From the NCBI GenBank assembly GCA_014896635.1, contig JADBKA010000064.1:1-23008 (forward strand): DNA of 23,008 bases, written 5' to 3'. Positions within the stretch are counted from its first letter, which is position 1, and each line of letters starts with the position of its first letter. A program made the translations under genes and the position numbers. Origin of the DNA: Ktedonobacteraceae bacterium (lineage in GTDB: Bacteria > Chloroflexota > Ktedonobacteria > Ktedonobacterales > Ktedonobacteraceae). Shown here piece by piece: positions 1 to 7,414 of this stretch. The notes beneath the pieces were generated by a model. It was not told the origin of the DNA. It was given only the letters and a program-made list of their open reading frames with translations, and made no database searches.

Positions 1-699
1 AACAGTACGAAGATCCGTCTGTTGCTGGACGTGCTGTGTACTCCGGCTGGCTATGTGGCTATTGATATAGCGAAAGAGCCATTGCTGCGTTCAGCAATAA
101 CGCTGCGTGCTGCCTATCCGGCATTGGAAGTGCTCCCGGTCTGTGCTGACTACACAGGTGATTTCATGCTGCCCTCGCCTGCAAAGCCTGTCGCATGCAG
201 AATTGCCTACTTTCCAGGATCGACGATTGGCAATTTTGACCCCGTGCAGGCCAGATGTTTTCTTCAGCGGATAGCAAAAGTGTGCGAAGGAGGTGGCTTG
301 CTTATCGGAGTAGACCTGAAAAAGGACTTCAACGTTCTGCACCGGGCTTACAATGACGCACAGGGAGTGACCGCGCAGTTCAATTTGCATCTGCTGGAAC
401 GGATCAACCGCGAGTTGGACGCTGGATTCCAGTTGGATCGGTTCAGCCACTATGCCTTCTATAATCCTGGGCAGAGCCGAATTGAGATGCACCTGGTCAG
501 CCTGGTGCGCCAGGTTGTTCCCGTCGGGGGAAGTCAGGTGGCCTTCGAGCAGGGGGAGAGCATCTGGACGGAAAGCTCCTATAAATATACTCTGGAGGAG
601 TTTGCGTGCCTGGCTGCTCAGGCCGGATTTGTCGTTGAGCGCGTCTGGACAGATCCGCATCACTGGTTCAGTGTCCAGTTTCTCAGAGTTTTATCCTGA
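1..699 (+). CDS. egtD: L-histidine N(alpha)-methyltransferase EgtD, 3' portion
   Basis: SAM-dependent enzyme that trimethylates the alpha-amino group of histidine to hercynine, the first step of ergothioneine synthesis in the cytoplasm. The reading frame is open from base 1 (N-S-T-K-I-R-L-L-L-D), so the gene starts outside the window; 232 residues remain of a family usually about 320 long. Family signatures are visible: the STKIRLLLD stretch of the SAM-binding loop, the YFPGSTIGNF motif, LLIGVDLKKD, AYNDAQGVTAQFN, RINRELDAGF, RIEMHLVS, and the C-terminal WTESSYKYT and WTDPHHWFSVQFL. The internal TTG at base 22 is not a credible start because the conserved SAM loop precedes it. EgtB or other egt genes would be expected upstream, outside the window. 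Recognition is strong; function follows from family knowledge. Confidence 0.93.
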   Translation, partial: NSTKIRLLLDVLCTPAGYVAIDIAKEPLLRSAITLRAAYPALEVLPVCADYTGDFMLPSPAKPVACRIAYFPGSTIGNFDPVQARCFLQRIAKVCEGGGLLIGVDLKKDFNVLHRAYNDAQGVTAQFNLHLLERINRELDAGFQLDRFSHYAFYNPGQSRIEMHLVSLVRQVVPVGGSQVAFEQGESIWTESSYKYTLEEFACLAAQAGFVVERVWTDPHHWFSVQFLRVLS

Positions 700-715
700 A
701 AAGATCTTCGCATAG

Positions 716-1047
716 AAAAAGCGCAATTCTAAAAATACGTATCCACTGTATGCACAGAGATACCAGCAAACTCAAACAGATGAAGACGATCATGAACAAT
801 CTGAATATCTAGCTCAAAATCAGCATGAAGAACCAAAAACTCTGTATTCAGAAATGAAACAAATGAACGATCAGTAATAACGACTATTTTAGCGAAAGTC
901 ACAGGTGATTTCATCTTCGTTGGCTGGTGGGCTGGCTACATCTGGGCCTGTCTCGGCTACAGTCTCTGTCTACTTATTATCACTTTACCGATAGGTCTGA
1001 TGATGTTAAATCGTCTGCCAGCAGTCTTGACTTTACGACGAGGCTGA
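716..1047 (+). pseudogene. Degraded YccF-like small membrane protein
   Basis: Two overlapping open stretches in different frames look like pieces of one gene. Frame 2 (716-877) encodes a polar Gln/Tyr-rich segment (YPLYAQRYQQTQ) and then stops. Frame 1 (829-1047) encodes a hydrophobic tail with FIFVGWWAGYIWACLGYSL, LPIGLMMLNRLP and LTLRRG before the stop. The tail resembles YccF-domain membrane proteins (a two-helix hairpin with a GLPLG-like turn), which in some Chloroflexota carry Gln/Tyr/Pro-rich N-termini. Neither stretch has an ATG, GTG or TTG in a usable position ahead of the conserved part, so I read this as a frameshifted remnant. It fills most of the gap between egtD and the minus-strand membrane gene. 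The family assignment is from memory of the motif and is moderately sure. Confidence 0.42.
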
Positions 1048-1167
1048 TTTGTGTTGATCGGTAATCAACGTGCAAAGTCTTCGTATAGAAGAGCCGCTAT
1101 ACAGCACCTGCTGTTACCGGCTTATGCTGACTGTGGCAGAGGGGATGGGATGCGGGTTTGTGTCTGC

Positions 1168-1875
1168 CTACTGTGTTCTGGCCTGATGAGCTGCCAATGT
1201 CCTGTCAACGCGGTAGCAGCGCCAGAACTCTTCTGCATACGGAAGGGCCACCGTAGCAACTACCGCAGTCAGAATAGCGTTCACATAGCGGCGCGAAAGG
1301 GGATAGCGTTTGGGACGTAACTCAAAGCGAGGTGGCTCGTCTCCTGTTCCCATGAGAGCACAGAACTGGTCCCAGTGCAGGCAGATCATTACAGAGACAG
1401 CCATGAAGGGAATGACTTCCAGGAAACTGTGAGTATGCTGTTCGTTCGGTGTCACCTCGCGCAGCCCCTCGGCATAGGCGACATCCCAGAAGGCGGTGGC
1501 CTCGTGTGCGAAGAAGGCAACGATCATCAGCGCGAGGGTCAGAGCATTGACTTCTAGGAAGAGGCCAGCCATGATAGGCAGTCCCGCCTCGGTCATCATC
1601 AGCGAATGGATCATCGACTCGTGCGTGCCTGCGGTTTTCTCAATATTCGTGTACCGATGATGATACCAGTCGAGCAGCCCGGCTCCCATCCAGAGAGGCA
1701 TGAGAAAATAGAGCAGATAGCGGCGCAAGGTCTCATCAACCCCTATCTTGCGCTCAAACTCGCCTACAATATCTGCCAGGCCCGGTATAGCCTTGATGCG
1801 TTTACGCGCACGGCGCGGGAGCACAAAACCCGCTACAAGCCGTCCAATGCCAAAAGTCAGGAGTTTTTTTAGCAT
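1168..1875 (-). CDS. Conserved integral membrane protein with His-rich motifs
   Basis: 235-residue protein of unknown function. It begins with a basic amphipathic N-terminus, then has about four hydrophobic segments (around residues 52-68, 95-120, 150-170 and 195-212). Conserved-looking charged and His motifs lie between them: LLDWYHHRYT, GTHESMIHSLMMTE, FFAHEATAFWDVAYA and EQHTHSFLEVIP. Clustered His/Glu/Asp near membrane segments could bind metal, as in membrane di-iron enzymes, but the spacing does not match a family I can name. The ATG at 1873-1875 is preceded by a strong GGAGG sequence, fixing the start. It is transcribed alone, away from egtD and divergent from the DtxR-family gene. Similar proteins have sometimes carried a diguanylate cyclase label in databases, but no GGDEF motif is present. 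Confidence 0.75.
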   Translation of the reverse strand: MLKKLLTFGIGRLVAGFVLPRRARKRIKAIPGLADIVGEFERKIGVDETLRRYLLYFLMPLWMGAGLLDWYHHRYTNIEKTAGTHESMIHSLMMTEAGLPIMAGLFLEVNALTLALMIVAFFAHEATAFWDVAYAEGLREVTPNEQHTHSFLEVIPFMAVSVMICLHWDQFCALMGTGDEPPRFELRPKRYPLSRRYVNAILTAVVATVALPYAEEFWRCYRVDRTLAAHQARTQ

Positions 1876-2095
1876 ATCCTCCTTCTCCTCTCGTAGTTAT
1901 GAATAGCTGCCAGCTAATTTGCTCCGGTGTCCTGCTATTTCTCCTGGTATTACGCCTGTAAGCGAGGAAGTGTGACTGAACTGCATAGATGTTTTTTGCT
2001 CTCCTGGGAATTCCGGCAGTTCTAATTATTTGTCCAATGTGATTGCTGATGTATTTGTCTCTCAAGGTGAGATACGTGCAATTTTTCTGAGCAAC

Positions 2096-2124
2096 TTGCA
2101 CAGATTGGCTGCATGTGATATATC
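2096..2124 (+). promoter_or_regulatory. Putative promoter of the first DtxR-family gene
   Basis: TTGCAC, 17-nt spacer, TATATC. It lies about 50 nt before the start codon at 2174 in the otherwise gene-free interval 1876-2173. No clear palindromic metal box was found beside it. Moderate to low confidence because the hexamers are each imperfect. Confidence 0.35.
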
Positions 2125-2173
2125 TTGTGGGACGATGATGAAACCACCTTGAGTAGGGGAAAAGGAAGGAAGA

Positions 2174-2854
2174 ATGGACGAACCAATCCAGGATCTCTCG
2201 CCGCGTATCAGTGACTGTTTGAAGGTCATTTATACAATGCAAGAGCGTGGGCAGAAGGTCACGACGTCGGCGGTGAGCAAGCAACTGGGGGTAAGCGATG
2301 CGACGGTCACGATGCTATTCAGGGATTTCGACCGCGCCGGCTGGGTGGAGCATATGCCTTACCGAGGCGTGCGTTTAACTGATCTGGGCGAGCGTAAAGA
2401 CGTCGAGGTGATTCGCCATCATCGTCTCCTCGAACTCTACCTGGAGCGCGAGCTGGGGTATAGTTGGGATAAGGTTCATGATGAGGCAGACAGGCTGGAG
2501 CATGTAATCTCAGAAGAGTTTGAAGATAGACTGGATGAACTGCTTGGCTATCCTACCGTTGACCCGCATGGTGATCCTATCCCCAGTAAAGAGGGTATTT
2601 TTCCGGTGCGTGAGGGCTGCTCACTGCTCAAATTGCAACCGGGCCAGGTCGCGCATGTGCTGCGTGTGAGCGATCAGGACGCAGAGAAACTGCGTTACCT
2701 CGGACAACTGGGACTCTACCCTGATAAGCGCGTCGAACTGGTAGAGCAGGCGCCTTTTGGTGGCCCGCTACGTATTCGGGTTGGTGATCCTCCGAACCAG
2801 GTCGAGCATGTGCTGGGAGCCGAGCTGGCGGCACAGATTCTGGTCAAGCCTTGA
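2174..2854 (+). CDS. DtxR/MntR-family metal-dependent transcriptional regulator (Asp-type)
   Basis: Dimeric metal-sensing repressor of the DtxR/MntR/IdeR family, 226 residues. The N-terminal winged helix spans about residues 8-75 (KVTTSAVSKQLGVSDATVTM), the dimerisation and metal-binding domain about 76-140 (RHHRLLELYL, VHDEADRLEH, DPHGDPIP), and a FeoA/SH3-like C-terminal domain about 145-226. By alignment in my head to DtxR, the primary ligands are Asp14 (Met10 position), Asp106 (Cys102 position), Glu109 and His110; His83, Glu87 and His102 fit the ancillary site. An acid in place of Cys102 is more like MntR, which has Glu there. The ATG follows an AAGGAAGGAAG Shine-Dalgarno. It faces mntH and usp convergently, so control of Mn or Fe uptake is a sensible inference. 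Confidence 0.9.
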   Translation: MDEPIQDLSPRISDCLKVIYTMQERGQKVTTSAVSKQLGVSDATVTMLFRDFDRAGWVEHMPYRGVRLTDLGERKDVEVIRHHRLLELYLERELGYSWDKVHDEADRLEHVISEEFEDRLDELLGYPTVDPHGDPIPSKEGIFPVREGCSLLKLQPGQVAHVLRVSDQDAEKLRYLGQLGLYPDKRVELVEQAPFGGPLRIRVGDPPNQVEHVLGAELAAQILVKP

Positions 2855-2877
2855 AGCATAGAAGCGTGTCAGGAAGT

Positions 2878-2901
2878 GGGATGCTCTTGAGGAGTCATCC
2901 C
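2878..2901. terminator. Hairpin between convergent genes, possible terminator
   Basis: GGGATGCTC pairs with GAG-T-CATCCC (one bulged T) around a 5-nt loop. It lies between the stop of the DtxR-family gene and the stop of the minus-strand stress protein. No clean T-run follows on either strand, so termination is only suggested. Confidence 0.3.
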
Positions 2902-2933
2902 GACTACTGATCTAGTTTAGCCCATCCTGGTTC

Positions 2934-3896
2934 CTATGTTCCCTCCTTTTTTCCCCCGGCATTCTTTGCCCGTACCAGCAGGATCTGGCGCCCAACCTTG
3001 CCTGTGATACGTGCGGCGACACTGCCTTTCAGCAGTGCATCGAGGCCAGTTCGCCCGTGACTCGCCATCACCAGCAAGTCGATTCGCAGTTGCCCGGCCA
3101 GGCCGAGCAATGCGGGAGTGACGTCGCCACGCAGTACATGTGCGTCGGTGGACACGCCGGCTGAGCGGCAACGGGCCGCCGCCTGCTCCAGGTAGTCTTC
3201 GGCCCCCTGCTGAGCCAGGTCCAGTACGGCTTTCATTGTGGTAGGCAGGAGCAATCCTGGCACGGCCTGCTCGCCGGTGAGCGTGTCGATGGTCGGGATG
3301 ACGAACGCCAGGTGAAGCTGGGCGGCGAAGATACGCGCTATTGCGAGCGCGACAGGCAGTGCAGGCTCATGGGCGGCTGTCCCATCAAGGGGAACAAGGA
3401 TGTGGCGCGGATCAAAGTCGGGCGCGCTGCCGTCTTCTCTGGGCAGCACCAGCAGGATTGATTGTGTGCCACGCTGAAGCGCCTGTTGGGCAATGCTGCC
3501 AAAGAGCAGATCGCGTAGCCCCCCTTGTCCATGTGTACACATGACCACGATGTCGCTATACAATTCTCGTGCATGTGCGAAGATACTCTGCGCGACATTC
3601 TGCTCTCCATCTTCATGCACATGTGTTTCGACCTCTATGCCTACTCCGTGTATACGCTGCGCTATGCGTTCTAGATACGCCTGGGCATCACCGGCATGCA
3701 TAAGATGTGGCTCACCATGAATGGTTGCCGGCGGATTCTGTTCGATGATGTGCAGCAGGATGACTCTGGCACGACAACCTCTCGCCAGCCGTAACACGGT
3801 TGGCAGTACCGATTCCGCCAGGCGTGAGCCATCAAGCGGCACTAGAAGCCGTTCTGGTCCCATCAACTCATCGGTTCGCTGTGTAAACTGCGTCAT
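2934..3896 (-). CDS. Tandem-domain universal stress protein
   Basis: 320-residue cytoplasmic protein with two UspA domains, about residues 14-152 and 162-310. Each opens with a LVPLDGS/T-type strand (RLLVPLDGSRLAES and HILVPLDGTAAHEP) and ends with the nucleotide-binding loop: THGQGGLRDLLFGS and SHGRTGLDALLKGS, matching the HG-x9-G-S core of ATP-binding Usp proteins (the first Gly of the full motif is Cys or Ala here). Usp proteins bind ATP or nucleotides and support stress survival; the exact role is unknown. It starts 7 nt after the mntH stop, so the two are surely co-transcribed from the mntH promoter, suggesting a link to metal or oxidative stress. The ATG at 3894-3896 follows GGGAGA. Confidence 0.9.
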   Translation of the reverse strand: MTQFTQRTDELMGPERLLVPLDGSRLAESVLPTVLRLARGCRARVILLHIIEQNPPATIHGEPHLMHAGDAQAYLERIAQRIHGVGIEVETHVHEDGEQNVAQSIFAHARELYSDIVVMCTHGQGGLRDLLFGSIAQQALQRGTQSILLVLPREDGSAPDFDPRHILVPLDGTAAHEPALPVALAIARIFAAQLHLAFVIPTIDTLTGEQAVPGLLLPTTMKAVLDLAQQGAEDYLEQAAARCRSAGVSTDAHVLRGDVTPALLGLAGQLRIDLLVMASHGRTGLDALLKGSVAARITGKVGRQILLVRAKNAGGKKEGT

Positions 3897-3903
3897 AATT
3901 CTT

Positions 3904-5223
3904 CTATCTCCCGAAAAAAGTCTGGTAGAGCAGGAAAATGTTCAGGCTGATGATGAGTAAAGCGCAGAGACTGCCAATAATCGTTACCAGTCGCCGGTTG
4001 ACCAGCACCCCCATGATATCACGGCGCCGTGTGAAGAGAATCAGCGGAATCAGCGCGAAGGGAATGCCGAAGCTGAGCACGACCTGGCTGATGACCAGCG
4101 TGCGCGTTGGCTCAAGTCCGATGGCTATGACGATCATCGAAGGCAGCATGGTCACGACACGGCGGAGCCAGAGCGGAATCTGCCGGTGCAGGAATCCTTG
4201 CATGATGACCTGCCCCGACATTGTGCCTACGGTCGAGGAAGAGAGACCCGAAGCCAGCAGCGAGATGGCGAAGATCCAGCTCGACGCCTGGCCGAGCAGC
4301 GGCGCGAGCGTTTTATGCGCATCTTCGATAGTGCTGACATTATGCAGGCCGGCGACATAGAAAGTCGAAGCGGCCATGATCAACATGGCGGCGTTGATGA
4401 AGCCTGCCAGGCCCATTGCGATGACAACATCAATAATTTCAAAGCGCAGCAACTTTTTGAGCATCTCCGGCTTGCGCGTCACAATACGGCCCTGAGTCAG
4501 TGAGGAGTGCAGGAAAATGACGTGCGGCATGACCGTCGCGCCGAGAATGCCGGTCGCCAGCAGGATGCTTTCGGTGCCGTTGAACTGTGGCACGACAGCA
4601 TGATAGGCGATGGTCGGCCAGGGTGGGCGTACAAGAAACGTCTCGATGATGTAGCAGACCGCGATGACACCGACGAAGGCCGTAATTACCGCTTCTAGCG
4701 GACGGAAACCATATCGCTGCAAGCCGAGAATAATGAATGTGGTGATGGCCGTCAGGATGCCCCCCCACAGCAGCGGGATATGAAAAAGGAGCTGGAAGCC
4801 GAGGGCCGCTCCCAGAAATTCCGCCAGGTCGGTTGCCATTGCGACGATCTCCGAGATCACCCACATGGCCCAGACCACCGGTTTTGGAAACCGCTCACGG
4901 CACATCTCTGCGAGATTAAAGCCGGTAGCGATGCCGAGCTTGGCTGAGAGCGTCTGGATCAGCATGGCCATCAGATTGCTGGCTATGACTACCCAGACCA
5001 GGGTGTAGCCAAAGCTCGCACCACCCTGGATGTTGGTGGCGAAGTTGCCAGGATCGATATACGCCACGCAGGCAATGAAAGCCGGACCGAGAAAAGGGAG
5101 AATGCGCCGGAAAAAACCTCTCTTTGCCCGCCCGCTGAGCACCTCATTTGCCGCCTGTATCGTCCCTTTATCCCCATGTCTGATCTGCGCCTGGGCCAGA
5201 CCGATGTCACCATCTTTTTGCAT
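3904..5223 (-). CDS. mntH: Nramp-family divalent metal (Mn2+/Fe2+) transporter MntH
   Basis: Proton-coupled importer of Mn2+ and Fe2+ in the cytoplasmic membrane, 439 residues, about eleven hydrophobic segments, a normal bacterial length. The metal-binding motif of helix 1 is present as DPGNFATN (residues 57-64) and that of helix 6 as MPHVIFLHSS (232-241), as in E. coli MntH; the conserved GFNLAEMCRERFP loop is at about 101-113. The N-terminal 35 residues are polar and cytosolic. It is the first gene of a two-gene unit with the tandem Usp. The start ATG is preceded by GAAAGG. Its promoter and a palindromic operator lie 48-96 nt upstream, so repression by a DtxR/MntR-family protein is likely, plausibly the one encoded at 2174. 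Confidence 0.95.
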   Translation of the reverse strand: MQKDGDIGLAQAQIRHGDKGTIQAANEVLSGRAKRGFFRRILPFLGPAFIACVAYIDPGNFATNIQGGASFGYTLVWVVIASNLMAMLIQTLSAKLGIATGFNLAEMCRERFPKPVVWAMWVISEIVAMATDLAEFLGAALGFQLLFHIPLLWGGILTAITTFIILGLQRYGFRPLEAVITAFVGVIAVCYIIETFLVRPPWPTIAYHAVVPQFNGTESILLATGILGATVMPHVIFLHSSLTQGRIVTRKPEMLKKLLRFEIIDVVIAMGLAGFINAAMLIMAASTFYVAGLHNVSTIEDAHKTLAPLLGQASSWIFAISLLASGLSSSTVGTMSGQVIMQGFLHRQIPLWLRRVVTMLPSMIVIAIGLEPTRTLVISQVVLSFGIPFALIPLILFTRRRDIMGVLVNRRLVTIIGSLCALLIISLNIFLLYQTFFGR

Positions 5224-5270
5224 GCTGGATTGCCTTTCTATGCTATGTTTTGATATGATAAAAATATAAT

Positions 5271-5286
5271 TTTTAGTTATCTAAAA
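5271..5286. promoter_or_regulatory. Palindromic operator before mntH (DtxR/MntR-type box)
   Basis: Perfect inverted repeat TTTTAG-TTAT-CTAAAA (plus strand). It begins 4 nt downstream of the mntH -10 and so covers the expected transcription start, the usual position for a repressor site. The TTAG...CTAA half-sites resemble DtxR/MntR boxes, though the 4-nt spacer is shorter than the 6 nt in the classic DtxR box. Confidence 0.6.
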
Positions 5287-5290
5287 GTAG

Positions 5291-5319
5291 AGTATAGTTA
5301 TCGCTTAAACTATTGTCAA
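5291..5319 (-). promoter_or_regulatory. Sigma-70-type promoter of mntH-usp
   Basis: On the minus strand TTGACA (5319-5314), a 17-nt spacer and TATACT (5296-5291). The hexamers are near consensus with ideal spacing. The palindromic operator follows directly. The rest of the gap 5224-5488 holds no gene I can support. Confidence 0.75.
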
Positions 5320-5387
5320 GGGGATGTGCAGCAAAAAATCTGATGTGAGCGCGATCAGAATCGTCGGTTGCTGGTCTGCCACTTTTC

Positions 5388-5416
5388 TTGAGCCAGACAG
5401 GAGCGCGTGGTATGCT
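5388..5416 (+). promoter_or_regulatory. Possible promoter of the QueD/PTPS gene
   Basis: TTGAGC, 17-nt spacer, TATGCT, about 70 nt before the start at 5489. Each hexamer matches consensus at four of six positions. No operator was seen. Confidence 0.35.
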
Positions 5417-5488
5417 GAAAGAACATGGCAGAAAGAAAACAGAGTGGCCTGGTCTATACGTTTTTGAGAGAGGCTTTTTCATCAGATC

Positions 5489-6007
5489 ATGAGAGATAAG
5501 TATATTACACGCAAAGTAAAGGTTGAGGGAGGCTATCTTGATTTTAGCTCCGCCCATTTTGTGACCTACAGCGGCAAATGTGAGCGATTGCATGGTCATA
5601 ACTATACGGTAGTCGTGGAAGTAGAAGGAGAGTTGGGCGACGATAAGATCGTGGTTGATTTTACTGTGCTCAAGCGCATCACGAAAGCCGTCTGCCGTCA
5701 ACTTGATCATCGCTTTTTACTTCCCTTGCATAACCCTCATCTGAATATTACTTCCGCTACTGATACCTGGAAAATATGCTTTAACGAGAAGTGCTATATT
5801 TTCCCTCGTGATGATGTGGTGGAACTTCCCATCGAGAATACCACAGCGGAACAACTGGCCGAATATATTGGCGAAGAGTTATACAGAACGCTGGCAGTCG
5901 AAGATGCACGCGCGCTCACGCGGCTGCATGTGTTGCTGGTAGGCGTGGCAGAGACGCCAATGCAGATGGCGTTTTACAGGCGCCAGTTGCAGCAAAACCG
6001 GGGCTGA
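5489..6007 (+). CDS. 6-pyruvoyl-tetrahydropterin synthase / QueD family protein
   Basis: 172-residue T-fold enzyme related to 6-carboxy-tetrahydropterin synthase (QueD, queuosine pathway) and PTPS (biopterin or folate-type pterins), acting on 7,8-dihydroneopterin triphosphate. Zinc ligands and the catalytic Cys are visible as SSAHF (about residues 20-24) and KCERLHGHNY (about 30-39, the C-x3-H-G-H pattern of QueD). VVDFTVLKR and LDHRFLLP carry the Asp/His relay, ENTTAEQLAEYI is the pterin-binding stretch and ETPMQMAFY the C-terminal Glu motif. It is longer than QueD (about 120) because of an insertion around residues 88-110 containing Cys residues (KICFNEKCYIFPRDD). No other queuosine or folate gene is adjacent, so the exact product is open. 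The start has only a weak GAGAGG upstream. Confidence 0.85.
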   Translation: MRDKYITRKVKVEGGYLDFSSAHFVTYSGKCERLHGHNYTVVVEVEGELGDDKIVVDFTVLKRITKAVCRQLDHRFLLPLHNPHLNITSATDTWKICFNEKCYIFPRDDVVELPIENTTAEQLAEYIGEELYRTLAVEDARALTRLHVLLVGVAETPMQMAFYRRQLQQNRG

Positions 6008-6102
6008 ATCGTTTGTCCGGGGAACAAACAGGGCCTGTCTTGCGTCCCGCTTACAGATAGACAGATCATCTTTCGCTGTAGCTTAGGGAAGGACGCATTT
6101 TT

Positions 6103-6540
6103 ATGAGGCACAACGCACTTTTTCGACTTTGCCTGCTGGTCATCGGACTGATGGTTCTGTTGAGTGGTTGTGGTCAGACGGCGGCTGGCAAAGGTAATAC
6201 AGGTGGGAGTGAGAAGCCAGAGAGCGTCACGATTGAGGTTGAAAGGCCTGGTCCCGGCCAGCCCCGGCAGCGCGTCACGCTGCACGATGTCAGGTCGGTC
6301 CAGCAGCTCTATACGACGATCTACGCTCTGCCGCAGATGCCTGCTAATATTGCCTGCACGAAGGAGCTTGGCCCGCACTACACATTAACGTTTATCCAGA
6401 ATCAAAAAACGCTGACGACCGTCAATGCGCGCCGTGAGGGGTGCCGGCCTGTGATAATTGCAGGGGAGACGAATGAACGACGGGGATCGCAGGACTTCTG
6501 GACACAACTGGATCAGGCCATTCAGCAAGCGGCACCATAA
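6103..6540 (+). CDS. Small predicted lipoprotein
   Basis: 145-residue protein with a typical lipoprotein signal peptide: basic MRHNALFR, a hydrophobic core LCLLVIGLMVLL and lipobox LSGC, so cleavage before Cys23 and attachment to the outer face of the membrane are expected. A short Gly/Ser/Lys linker follows. The mature part has motifs RQRVTLHDVRSVQQLYTTIY and CTKELGPHYTLTF with two Cys (about residues 87 and 112) that could form a disulfide. I do not recognise a family. The ATG is preceded by GGGAAGGA with good spacing. It follows the QueD-type gene after 95 nt, which contain a small hairpin (6011-6029), so co-transcription is uncertain. It faces the aromatic cluster convergently. Confidence 0.8.
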   Translation: MRHNALFRLCLLVIGLMVLLSGCGQTAAGKGNTGGSEKPESVTIEVERPGPGQPRQRVTLHDVRSVQQLYTTIYALPQMPANIACTKELGPHYTLTFIQNQKTLTTVNARREGCRPVIIAGETNERRGSQDFWTQLDQAIQQAAP

Positions 6541-6556
6541 CTATGATCGTAAGCGT

Positions 6557-6584
6557 GAGGGGCCAGGGGGCCATGCTGGCCCTC
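6557..6584. terminator. GC-rich hairpin between convergent genes
   Basis: GAGGGGCCA pairs with TGGCCCTC (one bulged G) after the lipoprotein stop and beyond the aroF stop. A G6-TT-C4 run follows at 6589-6600. It could stop transcription from both sides, but there is no U-tract, so factor-independent termination is unproven. Confidence 0.35.
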
Positions 6585-6628
6585 TGGAGGGGGGTTCCCC
6601 AATCATCATTATCCAAATGGATTTGATA

Positions 6629-7414
6629 TTATTCCGTCACGAACGTACGACCAATGGCCTGAGCGACGGCATGGGCCTGCGGCATCAACGTTTTAAACTG
6701 ATCGATCGTGATGGATTGGGCGCCATCCTTCAGAGCCTCGTCGGGATGGGGATGGACCTCGATGAGCAGACCATCAGCGCCTGCTGCGATTGAGGCCAGC
6801 GTCATCGGCGTCACCAGGTCGCGGCGCCCGGTTCCCTGGCTGGGGTCCGAGATGATCGGCAGGTGTGACAGGCGCTTGATGAGCGGGATCGCGCTGATAT
6901 CCATTGTATTGCGCGTTGTCTTCTCGAACGTGCGAATACCACGCTCACAGAGCATGACGTTGGCATTGCCCTGGGAGAGAATGTACTCGGCGGCCAGCAG
7001 CCATTCTTCGATGGTAGCTGACATGCCGCGCTTGAGCATGACCGGCCTGCTGGAGCGCCCGACCTCATCGAGCAGCATGTAGTTCTGCATATTGCGCGTG
7101 CCGATTTGCAAAATATCGGCGTATTCGCTGACCATCGCCACATCGGTGGGCGTCATCACCTCGGTAATCACGGCCATGCCGAACTCTTTGCGCGCCTTCG
7201 CCAGCAGTTTCAGACCTGCCTCGCCGAGCCCGCGAAAGCCATAGGGCGAGGTGGATGGCTTGAACGCACCGCCGCGCAGGATCACCGCGCCCTCTTTGCG
7301 CACCGCCTCGGCGGTCGTCATCAACTGCTTCTCCGTCTCGACAGTGCAGGGACCGGCCATCATCACCACTTGCGGGCCACCAATCGTCACGCTGCCAGAG
7401 GCGACACAAGCCAC
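6629..7414 (-). CDS. aroF: DAHP synthase (type I-beta), catalytic domain, frameshift-separated
   Basis: 3-deoxy-7-phosphoheptulonate synthase condenses PEP and erythrose 4-phosphate, the entry step of the shikimate pathway. This frame holds the TIM-barrel core: AGPCTVE (metal Cys), [16 protein letters not shown] (substrate loop), [41 protein letters not shown] (Glu and Asp ligands). Two oddities. The N-terminal regulatory domain lies in another frame (7387-7698); deleting 2 nt or adding 1 near 7437-7443 would restore one 355-356 residue protein. And the usual DPSHGTG motif reads DPSQGTG (codon 6836-6838), replacing a metal-ligand His by Gln. The only in-frame start near the core is GTG at 7412-7414, without a clear Shine-Dalgarno. 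It may be a decayed gene, a sequencing error, or a core-only enzyme such as those of some archaea. Confidence 0.85.
   Translation of the reverse strand: MACVASGSVTIGGPQVVMMAGPCTVETEKQLMTTAEAVRKEGAVILRGGAFKPSTSPYGFRGLGEAGLKLLAKARKEFGMAVITEVMTPTDVAMVSEYADILQIGTRNMQNYMLLDEVGRSSRPVMLKRGMSATIEEWLLAAEYILSQGNANVMLCERGIRTFEKTTRNTMDISAIPLIKRLSHLPIISDPSQGTGRRDLVTPMTLASIAAGADGLLIEVHPHPDEALKDGAQSITIDQFKTLMPQAHAVAQAIGRTFVTE

Noticed and set aside
91..663. 190-codon minus-strand frame opposite egtD
   Set aside because: Lies wholly antisense to strongly conserved EgtD sequence; no recognisable domain.
729..914. 61-codon minus-strand frame downstream of egtD
   Set aside because: The opposite strand carries the more convincing YccF-like remnant; this frame shows no family resemblance.
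1051..1320. 89-codon plus-strand frame before the membrane protein end
   Set aside because: Mostly antisense to the minus-strand membrane protein; no domain signal.
5273..5710. 145-codon minus-strand frame across the mntH upstream region into the QueD-type gene
   Set aside because: Covers the mntH promoter and operator and overlaps conserved QueD motifs; composition unlike a protein.
6011..6029. GTTTGT/ACAAAC hairpin after the QueD-type gene as a terminator
   Set aside because: Stem is short and no T-run follows; not strong enough to annotate separately.
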